Origin: Moheibacter stercoris
GTDB taxonomy: Bacteria > Bacteroidota > Bacteroidia > Flavobacteriales > Weeksellaceae
Assembly (NCBI RefSeq): GCF_040545805.1
Contig: NZ_JBEPMO010000003.1
Coordinates: 124,001 to 188,000, forward strand
Length of the DNA: 64,000 bases
Reading direction: 5' to 3'
Positions 16,953-25,607 of this stretch are shown here, piece by piece. A program made the translations under genes and the position numbers. Numbering within the stretch: position 1 is the stretch's first letter; each line of letters starts with the position of its first letter. The notes below the pieces were generated by a model. It did no database searches. It saw nothing but the letters and a program-made list of their open reading frames with translations, and had not been told where the DNA came from.

Positions 16953-17288
16953 ATGAAAAATTTAGTTGGAGTCCTTTTCTTTTTGACAAGCATCTGTTCT
17001 GCTCAATTCTTTGAATCTGATCAATCTTTTTTTGAATCCGAAACCACCCAAAAATTCTTTCAAAGTGAGGAGTATAATGAAAGTGAACCCATGTTTGCTT
17101 TTTTTCAAAATGAATCTTCTCACTATGGATATGACTATGGTGTGGATAACGTTGGGAATCCAGCTGGAGAACAAGATCCAGTACCTATTGACCATGGATG
17201 GTTTCTCTTGGTTTTATCAGGAATCTTAGTAGGTTTTTACTTCATAAAAAAGAAAAAACAGGTTTTAAACCCAATGAAACAAGAATGA
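16953..17288 (+). CDS. Small exported protein with a PID-CTERM-like anchor
   Basis: The 111-residue product has a signal peptide (MKNLVGVLFFLTSICSAQ) and an acidic, Phe/Ser/Glu-rich middle with repeated FFESD/FFESE/FFQSE motifs. The C-terminus is tripartite: PVPIDHGW, then a hydrophobic helix (FLLVLSGILVGFYFI), then a basic cluster KKKKQ. This layout matches the PID-CTERM sorting signals of Bacteroidota, a proline-isoleucine-aspartate motif followed by a membrane helix and basic tail. Such signals are believed to be processed by dedicated sorting enzymes. The passenger domain is not recognisable. The three FFxSE repeats are unusual. Confidence 0.65.
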   Translation: MKNLVGVLFFLTSICSAQFFESDQSFFESETTQKFFQSEEYNESEPMFAFFQNESSHYGYDYGVDNVGNPAGEQDPVPIDHGWFLLVLSGILVGFYFIKKKKQVLNPMKQE

Positions 17289-17335
17289 TTCCATCGGATT
17301 TTGGTTTCCATAAAATGAATTCTTTGAATAATTCA

Positions 17336-17343
17336 TAACTTTG
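17336..17343 (+). promoter_or_regulatory. -7 box TAACTTTG with a nearly leaderless start
   Basis: This perfect TAnnTTTG ends 5 bases before the ATG of the small membrane protein. Confidence 0.45.
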
Positions 17344-17348
17344 TCGTT

Positions 17349-17540
17349 ATGATTAGAAATGTTATCAATATTTTGATGGGTTGCATGTACGCATTCATCG
17401 GTGTTTTCATCATCATGAGAAATTGGTTTTTTACCGATTTAGAACCTTGGGCTGCTATGATTTTGGGCGTTTTATTTATCGTGTACGGTGCTTTTCGATT
17501 ATTTAGAGCAATTCAAGCAATTCGATCCAATGAATCTTAA
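17349..17540 (+). CDS. Small two-helix membrane protein
   Basis: The 63-residue protein has two predicted membrane helices (about 7-24 NILMGCMYAFIGVFIIM and 33-52 AAMILGVLFIVYGAFRLF), with a short loop NWFFTDLEPW between them and a basic tail. Its stop overlaps the start of the lipoprotein gene by 11 bases, so the two are translationally coupled. Small proteins of this type often precede the PstS-like lipoprotein in flavobacteria, which suggests a joint role, but the function is unknown. Confidence 0.75.
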   Translation: MIRNVINILMGCMYAFIGVFIIMRNWFFTDLEPWAAMILGVLFIVYGAFRLFRAIQAIRSNES

Positions 17541-18417
17541 ATCTATTTTTCTACTTGCCATTTTGGTGAGCTTTATTTCTTGTAAAAAAGAGATAGAGAA
17601 ACCTGGTCATCAAAAAGGTGAAATGACCATCTACGCAGATCCTTCTAATCAAGAACTATTGGTTGCCTTAACGGATATTTATACGATGAAATATCCCGAT
17701 GTGAAATTTAATTTCGTGTTCAAATCCGAAGGATTAATCATCAAAGATTTAGTGGATACCGTAGCCTCTGCAGCATTTATCAACAAACCGCTTACCAAGG
17801 AACAAACCAACTATATCGCACAAATTACCGATGTAACTCCGCGATCTACCCTATTGGCCTATGATGCCGTTGTTTTCATTACTTCTCCATCCAATTCAAA
17901 AGAATCTATTTCTTTAGAAGAAATCGAAAAAGGAATTTTAGAAGGTACTAATCAAATAATTTTCGATGACGGAAATTCAGGGAATTACAATACGGTACGA
18001 GATATTTTGAATTTAAAAATGCCCAAAGACAAATCCATCTTAGCACTTGAAAATTCTGATGCTGTGATTGATTTCGTACAAAAATCGCCACAATCTATTG
18101 GCGTTATTGGAATGAATGAAATCAGTGAAAAGGATAATCCCAAAGTCAAAGAAATTTTGAGTAAAATCAAAATTCTAAAAGTTTTGGATGAAAACAACAT
18201 TCCTCAAGAACCTAGCGTTTCCAATATTTTGGCCATGAAATATCCTTTTTATAAAGGTGTATACTTTATTGTTCGCGAGCCCAATTTTGGATTAGGAAGC
18301 GGATTTTCACGTTTTGCGGGCTCCAATCAAGGACAATTAATTGTGAAAAGAGCCGGATTACAACCCAATTTCTTGTATGAGCGTCAAGTGGAAGTCAACA
18401 TCCAAAGTGTCGAATAA
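17530..18417 (+). CDS. PstS-like substrate-binding lipoprotein
   Basis: I chose the internal ATG because it begins a lipoprotein signal (MNLKSIFLLAILVSFISC, lipobox Cys18); an earlier ATG in frame would place 14 extra residues before it. The mature 277 residues have a periplasmic-binding-protein fold of the PstS/PBP-like-2 type. Motifs include TIYADPSNQELL near the start, DAVVFITSP, and GSGFSRFAGSNQGQLIVKRAGLQP at the end. In Bacteroidota such proteins are linked to TonB/ExbBD systems, and tonB lies upstream here. The ligand, phosphate or other, cannot be read. It overlaps the preceding small membrane protein. Confidence 0.8.
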   Translation: MNLKSIFLLAILVSFISCKKEIEKPGHQKGEMTIYADPSNQELLVALTDIYTMKYPDVKFNFVFKSEGLIIKDLVDTVASAAFINKPLTKEQTNYIAQITDVTPRSTLLAYDAVVFITSPSNSKESISLEEIEKGILEGTNQIIFDDGNSGNYNTVRDILNLKMPKDKSILALENSDAVIDFVQKSPQSIGVIGMNEISEKDNPKVKEILSKIKILKVLDENNIPQEPSVSNILAMKYPFYKGVYFIVREPNFGLGSGFSRFAGSNQGQLIVKRAGLQPNFLYERQVEVNIQSVE

Positions 18418-18514
18418 AAATTACAATTTTCTACTTCACAACCTAAATTGTTAATACTTAGGAAGAAATTGCTGATAGATTTCATCCTAATTTAACATCC
18501 ATCTTTCTTTTTTT

Positions 18515-18540
18515 TTGTCAATTTAACCGATCTAACTTTG
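18515..18540 (+). promoter_or_regulatory. Promoter of the PhoH gene
   Basis: A TTG (18515-18517) is followed after 15 bases by TAACTTTG (18533-18540). The predicted leader is about 6-7 bases. Confidence 0.5.
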
Positions 18541-18550
18541 AATTGACCGC

Positions 18551-19876
18551 ATGAAAAAGAAAATTTTTGTTCTTGACACATCTGTTATCATTTATGATCA
18601 TCAATCCATCATGAATTTTGATGAACATGATATCGTCATCCCCATTACAGTTTTGGAAGAATTGGATACGTTTAAAAAAGGAAACGACACCAAAAATTAC
18701 GAAGCCCGAGAATTCATCCGATTTCTCGATAAAAATTCAAAAGATCATCTGATTCAGGATTGGATTCCACTTCCGGCAGAAGGAAAAGGTTCCTTTAAAA
18801 TTGTCATGGAAACCAATGGCATCAAACAATCGGCTGTGGATATTTATGGTTCCAACTCCATGGACAATAAAATCTTGAATGCTTGTTTGATTGTTCAAAA
18901 AGCAGAACCCAAACGTCAAGTTATTTTGGTCACCAAAGACGTGAATCTTCGCTTGAAAGCAAAAGCACTTGGGCTACGTGCAGAAGATTATGAAACGGGG
19001 AAAGTGTTGAATATCGATAATTTACCAACTGGTATTTATAATTATGCAAATTTCGATCAAGAAATCATTGATGCTTTGTACCGTGACCATCATATTGCTT
19101 TTGAAGAATTGGAAGGTAAAATGCAACTTTCGCCTAATGCCTACTATATTTTACAAGGAAACAAATCTTCGGCTTTGGCTTATTATAATCCGTTTGAGCG
19201 ACAATTGGAGCGCGTAAATAAACAAACCGTTTTCAACATCAAGCCCAAAAATGCCGAACAAGCTTTTGCCATTCATTCCATTTTAAAACCTGAAATCAAA
19301 TTGGTTGCCTTGCATGGAGTAGCGGGAACAGGAAAGACTTTAATAGCCTTGGCTGCAGCTATGGCGCAGAAAAAAGAATTCAAACAAATCTATTTGGCTA
19401 GACCCATCGTTCCTTTGAGCAATAAAGACATTGGTTATCTTCCTGGCGATATCAAATCCAAAATCGACCCTTATATGCAACCACTTTGGGATAATTTGAA
19501 ATTCATTCAATATCAATTTGACGAACAAGACAAGGAATACAAACAAATTAATTTGATGGTTGATCAAGAAAAATTATTGATCACACCTTTAGCTTATATC
19601 CGTGGAAGAAGTTTGTCTGATGTAATTTTTATTGTGGACGAAGCTCAAAATTTAACGCCACACGAAATCAAAACGGTCATTACACGTGCCGGACAAAACA
19701 CGAAGTTCATTTTCACAGGTGACATCAAACAAATTGATACTCCTTATTTAGATGAGCAATCCAATGGGCTTTCCTATTTGGTTGACAAAGTGCAAGGGCA
19801 AAATTTATTTGCTCATATTCAATTGATTAAGGGAGAACGTAGTGAATTGGCCAATTTAGCGAACGAACTACTTTAA
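18551..19876 (+). CDS. PhoH-family ATPase with N-terminal PIN domain (PhoH2 type)
   Basis: The 441-residue protein joins two domains. The PIN ribonuclease domain (about 4-145) has the acidic residues D9 (FVLDTSVIIYD), the EE pair near 36-37, D105 and D130. The PhoH ATPase domain (about 230-441) has Walker A GVAGTGKT (256-263), ARPIVPL and Walker B VIFIVDEAQN. It ends FTGDIKQIDTPYLDEQSNGL. PhoH2 proteins are RNA helicase/RNases. This one is chromosomal, has its own promoter and is not next to an antitoxin, so a housekeeping RNA-processing role is more likely than a toxin role (inference). Confidence 0.92.
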   Translation: MKKKIFVLDTSVIIYDHQSIMNFDEHDIVIPITVLEELDTFKKGNDTKNYEAREFIRFLDKNSKDHLIQDWIPLPAEGKGSFKIVMETNGIKQSAVDIYGSNSMDNKILNACLIVQKAEPKRQVILVTKDVNLRLKAKALGLRAEDYETGKVLNIDNLPTGIYNYANFDQEIIDALYRDHHIAFEELEGKMQLSPNAYYILQGNKSSALAYYNPFERQLERVNKQTVFNIKPKNAEQAFAIHSILKPEIKLVALHGVAGTGKTLIALAAAMAQKKEFKQIYLARPIVPLSNKDIGYLPGDIKSKIDPYMQPLWDNLKFIQYQFDEQDKEYKQINLMVDQEKLLITPLAYIRGRSLSDVIFIVDEAQNLTPHEIKTVITRAGQNTKFIFTGDIKQIDTPYLDEQSNGLSYLVDKVQGQNLFAHIQLIKGERSELANLANELL

Positions 19877-19926
19877 TCATTGTTAATCCGATTGTTGAAA
19901 AAAACTGATATCCGAAAGTCTAAATT

Positions 19927-19957
19927 TTGGTTAAGTTAACAGATACAATTATATTTG
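19927..19957 (+). promoter_or_regulatory. Promoter of secDF
   Basis: A TTG (19927-19929), a 20-base spacer and TATATTTG (19950-19957) are present. The expected leader is about 29 bases. Confidence 0.5.
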
Positions 19958-19989
19958 CCCGTTAAAAAATTCTTAATAAGACACGAATC

Positions 19990-22902
19990 ATGAAAGGAAA
20001 ATGGCTTATAGCGGGTATTGCAATTATCTTAGGGATCCTTTCCATAAGACAATTAAGCTATACTTGGTACACCAATAAGGTGGAATGTGAGGCTTACGAA
20101 AATTCGAGAGATGAAGCACACGAACAGATAGTTCTAGATAGTTTAGCAAACGATACGCTAGATTTAGGAATCATCAGTTATAATTATCGTGATGCGAAAA
20201 ACAAAGAAATGAAATTAGGTTTGGACCTACGTGGAGGTATCTCTGTGATCCTTCAAGTTCAGGTACGTGACCTTTTGGAGGATTTAGCTGATAAGAGCGA
20301 AAATCCAATCTTTGTTGAAGCCTTGAATTCTGCTGACATCAAACAAAGATCACAAGGAAATAGAGCTTATGTGGATATTTTCTTTGATGAATTCGAACGA
20401 TTAAGAACAGAAAAAAATCAGCCTTCTTTAAAATATTCGTCTGCAGATATCTTCGGAAATCGTAAAAATGCAACGAAAATTGATTTCAACGCTTCAGATG
20501 AACAAGTAAAACAATTGATCAAAGAAGATATTGATGCAAAAATTGGAACTGCTTTTCAAGTAATTTCATCACGTATCAACCGTTTTGGAGTTGTTGAACC
20601 AGTTATTCAACGTTTAGGAAGTGAAGGTGACGGTCGTATCTTGGTAGAAATGCCAGGGGAGAAAAACAAAGATCGTATCAAAAACTTGTTACAAAGTACT
20701 GCGAAATTAGAATTCTGGAAAGTTGAAGCCAACAATCCAAATGTTATTTCTTATTTCACAACAGTTGACCCGAAATCTTTAGGAGTTTCAACAGAATTGA
20801 CCAATTTGACTTCATTGATTCAACAACCAGTTGAAGGTAACTCTTTGTTCTCAGTTGCGACAAAAGATACTGCAGTATTTAACCAAGTATTGTCTTCGCC
20901 TGGATTAAAAGCTAGTTTACCATCAAACATCCGTAACTTCAAATTTGCATGGGGTAACAAACCAGTGGTTAGTCAGAATCCTGCAGTTTCAGGAAACTTA
21001 TTGTCTTTATATGCTTTAAGTGGAGACTCAAGTAACAATCCTTTATTACCAGGAGAAGTTGTAGATCAAGCTACAGGTGAAAGAAACATGGGATCTATCA
21101 CCAACGAACCTGTAGTAAGCATGCGAATGAATGCTGAAGGTGCGTCTAGATGGGCAAGAATTACAGAAGAAAACGTTGGGAATTCTATTGCCATCGTATT
21201 GGATAATATGGTGTATTCTGCACCAAACATCAATGAGCCAATCAAAGGAGGAAGCTCTCAAATCTCTGGTAACTTTACCTTACAAGAAGCGCAGGATTTA
21301 GCGAATATCTTACAAGCAGGTAGCTTACCAGCTTCATCGAAAATTGTACAATTAGAAGAAGTCGGACCTTCATTGGGTCAAGAAGCGATCAATAGTTCCT
21401 TGATAGCATTTACAGTGGTATTTATCATGTTATTAATTTGGATGATTTTCTACTACTCTAGAGCTGGAGTTTATGCAGATATTGCTTTAACTGTCAACAT
21501 TTTATTCTTATTAGGATTAATGGTTGGATTATTTGGAGCTACTTTATCCTTGCCTGGTATCGCGGGTATCATCTTAACATTGGGTATGGCGATCGATGCG
21601 AACATTATCATCAATGAACGTGTAAAAGATGAAATGATTCATCATAACAAATCATTGAAAGAAGCTATTGGAATTGCTTATTCTTGGAAAGGTGCAATTT
21701 CTGCGATTGTCGATGCAAACGTTACGTCAATTTTGACTGCAGCCATCTTATTAATCTTTGGTAAAGGTCCAGTTCAAGGATTCGCGATTACCTTAATCAT
21801 CGGTTTATCTGTATCCATGTTTACAGCAATTTTCTTAACGAAACTATTTGTAGATAATCGTTTGGAAAAAGGAAAAGATGTAAAATTCTTCACATCTATT
21901 ACCAAAAATTGGTTCCAAGGATTGAATATCGATTTCATGGCAAAACGCAAAATGTTCTACACAATTTCGATTGTAGCATCTATTGCATGTATTGCTATTA
22001 TCGCAGTTAGAGGATTTGATTTAGGTGTGGATTTCCAAGGTGGTAGAACTTATACCGTACGTTTTGACAAACCAGTTGATGCAAACGAAATCAGACAAAG
22101 TTTAGAGAAAACATTAATCGATGATGATGGAACTTCTGCTGCTCCAACTGTAAAGATTTTTGGTCCATCTAACCAAGTAAAAATCACAACGAAATTAAAA
22201 TCAACCGAAGAATCAACCGAAGTTGACGAAGAAATCAAGAAAAAGATATACGATGGAGTAAAAGCTAACTTACCAGCTGATTTAAGTTATGCTGATTTCT
22301 CTAGTGACAAAACCGAAATTGGGGTTATGTCTGTTGTAAAAGTAGGTCCAACGATTGCTGACGATACTACAAGATCATCTGTTATTGCTGTAGTGTTAGC
22401 TTTGTTAGGGGTAGGTATTTATATCTTAGTTCGATTCAAATGGCAATTTGGTGTTGGTATCGTAGTTGCTGCATTGCACGACGTAATCATCATTTTAGGA
22501 TTATTTGCTGCATTGCACGGAATTTTACCTTTCAACTTAGAAATTGACCAAGCATTCATTGCGGCAATCTTAACAGTAATTGGATATTCCATCAATGACT
22601 CGGTAATTATCTTTGACCGTATCCGTGAATATTTAGGATTATATCCAAGAATGCCATTCTATGATTTGATTAACAAAGCAACCAACAATACATTATCTCG
22701 TACGATTAACAACTCATTGAGTATGTTATTGGTTGTCGTAATCATCTTCATCTTTGGTGGAGAAACAATCAAAGGATTTATGTTTGCGATGATTGTTGGG
22801 GTTATTGTAGGTACCTATTCATCTATCTACATCTCTTCTCAAGTCATGTACGATTTGACGAAAAACAAAATCAAACGTCAACAAGATACAATTGAAGAAT
22901 AA
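19990..22902 (+). CDS. secDF: Fused protein translocase subunit SecDF
   Basis: The 970-residue fusion of SecD and SecF uses the proton gradient to pull proteins through SecYEG. The SecD half has GLDLRGGISVILQV, the P1 region with SSRINRFGVVEPVIQRLG, and six membrane helices including GIILTLGMAIDANIIINER. The SecF half starts at about residue 640 and has GVDFQGGRTYTVRF and AILTVIGYSINDSVIIFDRIRE. A total of about 12 helices is expected. Fusion into one chain is normal in Bacteroidota. The gene is monocistronic, with a strong terminator after it; the TatA gene follows with its own promoter. Confidence 0.96.
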   Translation: MKGKWLIAGIAIILGILSIRQLSYTWYTNKVECEAYENSRDEAHEQIVLDSLANDTLDLGIISYNYRDAKNKEMKLGLDLRGGISVILQVQVRDLLEDLADKSENPIFVEALNSADIKQRSQGNRAYVDIFFDEFERLRTEKNQPSLKYSSADIFGNRKNATKIDFNASDEQVKQLIKEDIDAKIGTAFQVISSRINRFGVVEPVIQRLGSEGDGRILVEMPGEKNKDRIKNLLQSTAKLEFWKVEANNPNVISYFTTVDPKSLGVSTELTNLTSLIQQPVEGNSLFSVATKDTAVFNQVLSSPGLKASLPSNIRNFKFAWGNKPVVSQNPAVSGNLLSLYALSGDSSNNPLLPGEVVDQATGERNMGSITNEPVVSMRMNAEGASRWARITEENVGNSIAIVLDNMVYSAPNINEPIKGGSSQISGNFTLQEAQDLANILQAGSLPASSKIVQLEEVGPSLGQEAINSSLIAFTVVFIMLLIWMIFYYSRAGVYADIALTVNILFLLGLMVGLFGATLSLPGIAGIILTLGMAIDANIIINERVKDEMIHHNKSLKEAIGIAYSWKGAISAIVDANVTSILTAAILLIFGKGPVQGFAITLIIGLSVSMFTAIFLTKLFVDNRLEKGKDVKFFTSITKNWFQGLNIDFMAKRKMFYTISIVASIACIAIIAVRGFDLGVDFQGGRTYTVRFDKPVDANEIRQSLEKTLIDDDGTSAAPTVKIFGPSNQVKITTKLKSTEESTEVDEEIKKKIYDGVKANLPADLSYADFSSDKTEIGVMSVVKVGPTIADDTTRSSVIAVVLALLGVGIYILVRFKWQFGVGIVVAALHDVIIILGLFAALHGILPFNLEIDQAFIAAILTVIGYSINDSVIIFDRIREYLGLYPRMPFYDLINKATNNTLSRTINNSLSMLLVVVIIFIFGGETIKGFMFAMIVGVIVGTYSSIYISSQVMYDLTKNKIKRQQDTIEE

Positions 22903-22925
22903 TTCTTAAATAAATAATAAAATAG

Positions 22926-22955
22926 AAACTCCGAATTGATAATTCGGAGTTTTTA
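22926..22955 (+). terminator. Terminator of secDF
   Basis: The stem AAACTCCGAATT/AATTCGGAGTTT, with loop GAT, is perfect over 12 pairs and runs into Ts. Confidence 0.88.
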
Positions 22956-22968
22956 TTTTTAAGTTAGT

Positions 22969-22976
22969 TATATTTG
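22969..22976 (+). promoter_or_regulatory. -7 box TATATTTG with a leaderless tatA start
   Basis: This perfect TAnnTTTG lies just after the secDF terminator and ends 4 bases before the tatA ATG. Confidence 0.5.
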
Positions 22977-22980
22977 TACC

Positions 22981-23310
22981 ATGAATTTGTCAGCGATTTT
23001 CCCTGCCTTTATTAGTTTTGAAGAACTTACTGTAATCCTAATTTTATCAGTACTTATTTTTGGACCAAAAAAAATTCCAGAAATTGCAAGAGGATTGGGT
23101 GAAGGCATGCGCGCCATGAAAAAGGCAACCGAAGATATCAAACGAGAAATCATGACTCCTGTAGACGAAATCAATCCTGTGAAAGACATTCAAGACACAA
23201 TCGAAAAGTCAAAGGAGGAACTTACCGAAAATATCACTAACTTACCCGATCCTAAAAAGGAAATCGAAGAAACCATGGATGATTTCATAGGCCCTATAAA
23301 ACGAAATTAG
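22981..23310 (+). CDS. tatA: Twin-arginine translocase subunit TatA/Hcf106 family
   Basis: The 109-residue protein has a short N-terminal helix (about 8-28, FISFEELTVILILSVLIFGPKK) with the FGPKKIPEIAR hinge typical of TatA. An amphipathic helix (GLGEGMRAMKKATEDIKREI) and a long acidic tail follow. TatA oligomers form the pore for folded exported proteins. No tatC is adjacent. The helix has a glutamate (FEELTV) near its start, seen in TatA/TatE rather than TatB. The PAP2 gene starts in its stop codon. Confidence 0.88.
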   Translation: MNLSAIFPAFISFEELTVILILSVLIFGPKKIPEIARGLGEGMRAMKKATEDIKREIMTPVDEINPVKDIQDTIEKSKEELTENITNLPDPKKEIEETMDDFIGPIKRN

Positions 23311-23888
23311 TGAACGAGATAATTCAATTAGACAAAGAAGCTTTTATCTATTTAAACTCTTTAGGAAATTCGACCTGGGATTGGTTTTGGATTGCAATTT
23401 CAGAACGTTCTTATTGGATTCCATTCTATTTATTTCTATTGTTTATTCTTTATCGAACCATTGGTTTAAAAAGAACTGGTTTGGTTTTGGGTTTAACTTT
23501 GTTGATGGTTTTATTCACCGACCAAATCACCAATATATTCAAAGATGGTTTTCAACGCTTACGTCCATGTTTTCATGAAGAATTTCAAGGAATCATGCGT
23601 GGTGTAGGCTGTGAACGAAGAGGGAAATTTGGTTTCACATCAGCGCATGCATCCAACCATTTTGCAATTGCGTTTTTGCTGGGATTGATTCTTAAAAATC
23701 GATTCAAATGGATTTTTCCTGTTTTGATTGTTTGGGCTTTTTTGATTTCTTATAGTCGAATTTATTTGGGAGTTCATTTTCCACTTGATGTAATTTGTGG
23801 CGGAACAATGGGAATTTTATTTGGAATCGGAATGTTCAAATTGTACCAATTTATCCTAGCAAAATATCCAGAAAAATTTGAATCCTAA
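23310..23888 (+). CDS. PAP2-family membrane phosphatase
   Basis: The 192-residue integral membrane protein has the three acid-phosphatase motifs. KxxxxxxRP is KDGFQRLRP, motif 2 is TSAHASNHF in place of PSGH, and motif 3 is SRIYLGVHFPLDV with the catalytic His. About five helices are predicted. Such enzymes dephosphorylate undecaprenyl pyrophosphate or phosphatidylglycerol phosphate at the membrane. The start is a GTG whose G is the last base of the tatA TAG stop, so translation is coupled to tatA. Confidence 0.9.
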   Translation: MNEIIQLDKEAFIYLNSLGNSTWDWFWIAISERSYWIPFYLFLLFILYRTIGLKRTGLVLGLTLLMVLFTDQITNIFKDGFQRLRPCFHEEFQGIMRGVGCERRGKFGFTSAHASNHFAIAFLLGLILKNRFKWIFPVLIVWAFLISYSRIYLGVHFPLDVICGGTMGILFGIGMFKLYQFILAKYPEKFES

Positions 23889-23900
23889 TTCAAATTAACC

Positions 23901-23950
23901 TAAAATAAAAAAGGCAAAAGAAAACGAAATTTCTTCTACCTTATTTTTTT
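23901..23950. terminator. Possible two-way AT-rich terminator
   Basis: Imperfect arms AATAAAAAAGG and CCTTATTTTTT enclose an inner AAGAAA/TTTCTT pair. They lie between the convergent PAP2 and HisE-like genes, with A- and T-runs on both sides. Confidence 0.4.
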
Positions 23951-23969
23951 ATTCCATTATTCAATCTAC

Positions 23970-24302
23970 TTAAGACTGTTTCTTATTTTTATTGTGTCGA
24001 CGTTTCAATATTTTCAAAACATCGCGCAAGGTAAATCCTCTTGCATGGAGACTCATCAGGTAATAAAAGAAAACATCAGCAGCTTCTTCCAGAAAATTTT
24101 CGTCGCTTCCTTGTTCCGAAGCAATGACCATTTCTACTGACTCCTCGCCCATCTTTTTGGCAATTTGAGACGAACCTTTCTGATAATATCGTTTGATTTT
24201 ATTTTCAGGCGCATCGGGACGTTTCCCCATTTCGATTTTCTCTTCCAATTTTTTCAGGAAAGGAAATTCTTTAAGTTTTTCAGGATTCTTCGGTGTTTCC
24301 AT
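23970..24302 (-). CDS. hisE: HisE-like phosphoribosyl-ATP pyrophosphohydrolase
   Basis: With the start I chose (METPKNPEKL) the protein has 110 residues, a normal length for HisE. The family core is clear: RYYQKGSSQIAKKMGEESVEMVIA, then ENFLEEAADVFFYYLMSLHARG with the metal-binding Glu/Asp residues, then the C-terminal VLKILKRRH. The frame is open for another 30 codons (to 24392), but those codons lie in and just after the terminator hairpin of the upstream gene, so I reject them. HisE hydrolyses phosphoribosyl-ATP in histidine synthesis. No other his gene is near; the usual Bacteroidota enzyme is a HisIE fusion, so a general MazG-like house-cleaning role is also possible. Confidence 0.8.
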   Translation of the reverse strand: METPKNPEKLKEFPFLKKLEEKIEMGKRPDAPENKIKRYYQKGSSQIAKKMGEESVEMVIASEQGSDENFLEEAADVFFYYLMSLHARGFTLRDVLKILKRRHNKNKKQS

Positions 24303-24370
24303 CAGGTTTTTCTGAGAAGTAAAAATACCAAAAAATTTGAATTCGTCTTTATGAAAATTCAAATTATAAA

Positions 24371-24400
24371 AAATCTCTTTATCCATTGACAAAGAGATTT
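24371..24400 (-). terminator. Terminator of the DUF4407 gene
   Basis: The stem AAATCTCTTT/AAAGAGATTT has a 10-base loop and a run of Ts on the minus strand, 24 bases after the stop. Confidence 0.8.
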
Positions 24401-24424
24401 CCTATAAAACATTTCATTCTTTAT

Positions 24425-25471
24425 TTAAATTTCTTCTCGAATCCTTCGATCACTTTGCTTTTTATGAATCAAAATACGTTCATTAGAAGAAGTGTCTAAT
24501 TTCTCCTTAGATTCCCAGCCAAATATTTTAAAAGTATATTCGTGCTTATCCAATAAATAATCATACGGACCTTTGGGCGAAATCAATTTTACCAAAACGG
24601 GAGCCATTTCCAAGGCAATGAATACGCCCATGATAAACAAGGAAGCTATTCCCAAAATTTTATTGGTTTTGGTCAATTCATCCAAAGCTTGCATACGAGC
24701 AGCAAAGCCAGTATATCCTTCTTCCGTTGGTTGGGCTGCGTCAAGTTCCTTTTGTTTGGTCATGCTCAATGCATCTATTTCTTTGTCCAATTGCACCAAT
24801 CGAGGTTGCATTTGCGCCATATATGCATCCAATTCATCCTTTTTGGCAGATTTCAATTCCTCCTTACGTTTCGCATTGGGACCATAACCAACTTTCCCAG
24901 TAGTCGTTTCGGTTTGGGTACCTACAACTTCTTTTTCCAATTCGGCTGAAGCCAAATTGTATTCCTCACGTAAGGAATTGATACGCGTATAAATTTCATC
25001 ACGTTCTTGCGTAAAACTTCCCGATAGTTGGGAATACCGTATATTGACCGAATCTTGCAAAGCGGTTTTATTTCGGTTGATAATCACATTCAATTGCTTA
25101 TCGATTTCCTTTTGGAAAATTCGAAGTTCCAAAGGTTTTGCAATAACGATTCCTAATAATGCTGCTAAAATAATTCGAGGCGTAGCTGCCAAAAATTGCC
25201 GAAAGAAATTACCTGATTTTCGCATAGAAGCAACAATAAATCGATCCAAATTGAAAATCATCAATCCCCACAACAATCCAAATCCGATCGCTGCCCAAAT
25301 ATTATCAAAAACAGAATACAAAGCATATCCAGACGATAAAGAAGCCAAAACCGCAGTGAATAAAATAACCCCACCTATTCCAACATGTTTGTTGATTTCA
25401 GTAGGAGATTTTTCGAGCAAACCTATATGGCTACCCGAACAAATCAATAAAAATTTTTCAATCCAATTCAT
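24425..25471 (-). CDS. DUF4407 membrane protein
   Basis: The 348-residue protein belongs to the DUF4407 family of Bacteroidota and actinobacteria. Three membrane helices near the N-terminus (about 33-55, 58-77, 93-112) include LLWGLMIFNLDRFIVASMRK, the family hallmark. A charged coiled coil (about 120-260, rich in Glu/Lys/Gln) follows, then a fourth helix (about 273-292, ILGIASLFIMGVFIALEMAPVL) and a hydrophilic tail. The coiled coil should lie in the periplasm or cytoplasm between the helices. The function is unknown. The gene is a single unit, divergent from enolase. Confidence 0.87.
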   Translation of the reverse strand: MNWIEKFLLICSGSHIGLLEKSPTEINKHVGIGGVILFTAVLASLSSGYALYSVFDNIWAAIGFGLLWGLMIFNLDRFIVASMRKSGNFFRQFLAATPRIILAALLGIVIAKPLELRIFQKEIDKQLNVIINRNKTALQDSVNIRYSQLSGSFTQERDEIYTRINSLREEYNLASAELEKEVVGTQTETTTGKVGYGPNAKRKEELKSAKKDELDAYMAQMQPRLVQLDKEIDALSMTKQKELDAAQPTEEGYTGFAARMQALDELTKTNKILGIASLFIMGVFIALEMAPVLVKLISPKGPYDYLLDKHEYTFKIFGWESKEKLDTSSNERILIHKKQSDRRIREEI

Positions 25472-25555
25472 AAAAGGTACTTTGTTTTACCTAATAGCAT
25501 AAAAATCGTGCCAAAATTTCTATCATTTCTTTATTTTTCTAAGGGTTTCATTTCC

Positions 25556-25582
25556 TTGAAACTACCAATTTCCTTACCTTTG
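25556..25582 (+). promoter_or_regulatory. Promoter of enolase
   Basis: TTG (25556-25558), a 16-base spacer and TACCTTTG (25575-25582) give an excellent match to the Bacteroidota pattern, with a leader of about 22 bases. Confidence 0.6.
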
Positions 25583-25607
25583 GGCAACTTTAAAAATTCA
25601 CATCAAA

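Noticed and set aside
18551..19876. PIN-domain toxin system
   Set aside because: The PIN domain is fused to PhoH, and no antitoxin gene precedes it; it is the usual PhoH2 architecture.
24303..24392. Longer N-terminus for the HisE-like protein
   Set aside because: The extra codons overlap the terminator hairpin and T-run of the upstream gene, and the shorter form has the normal family length.
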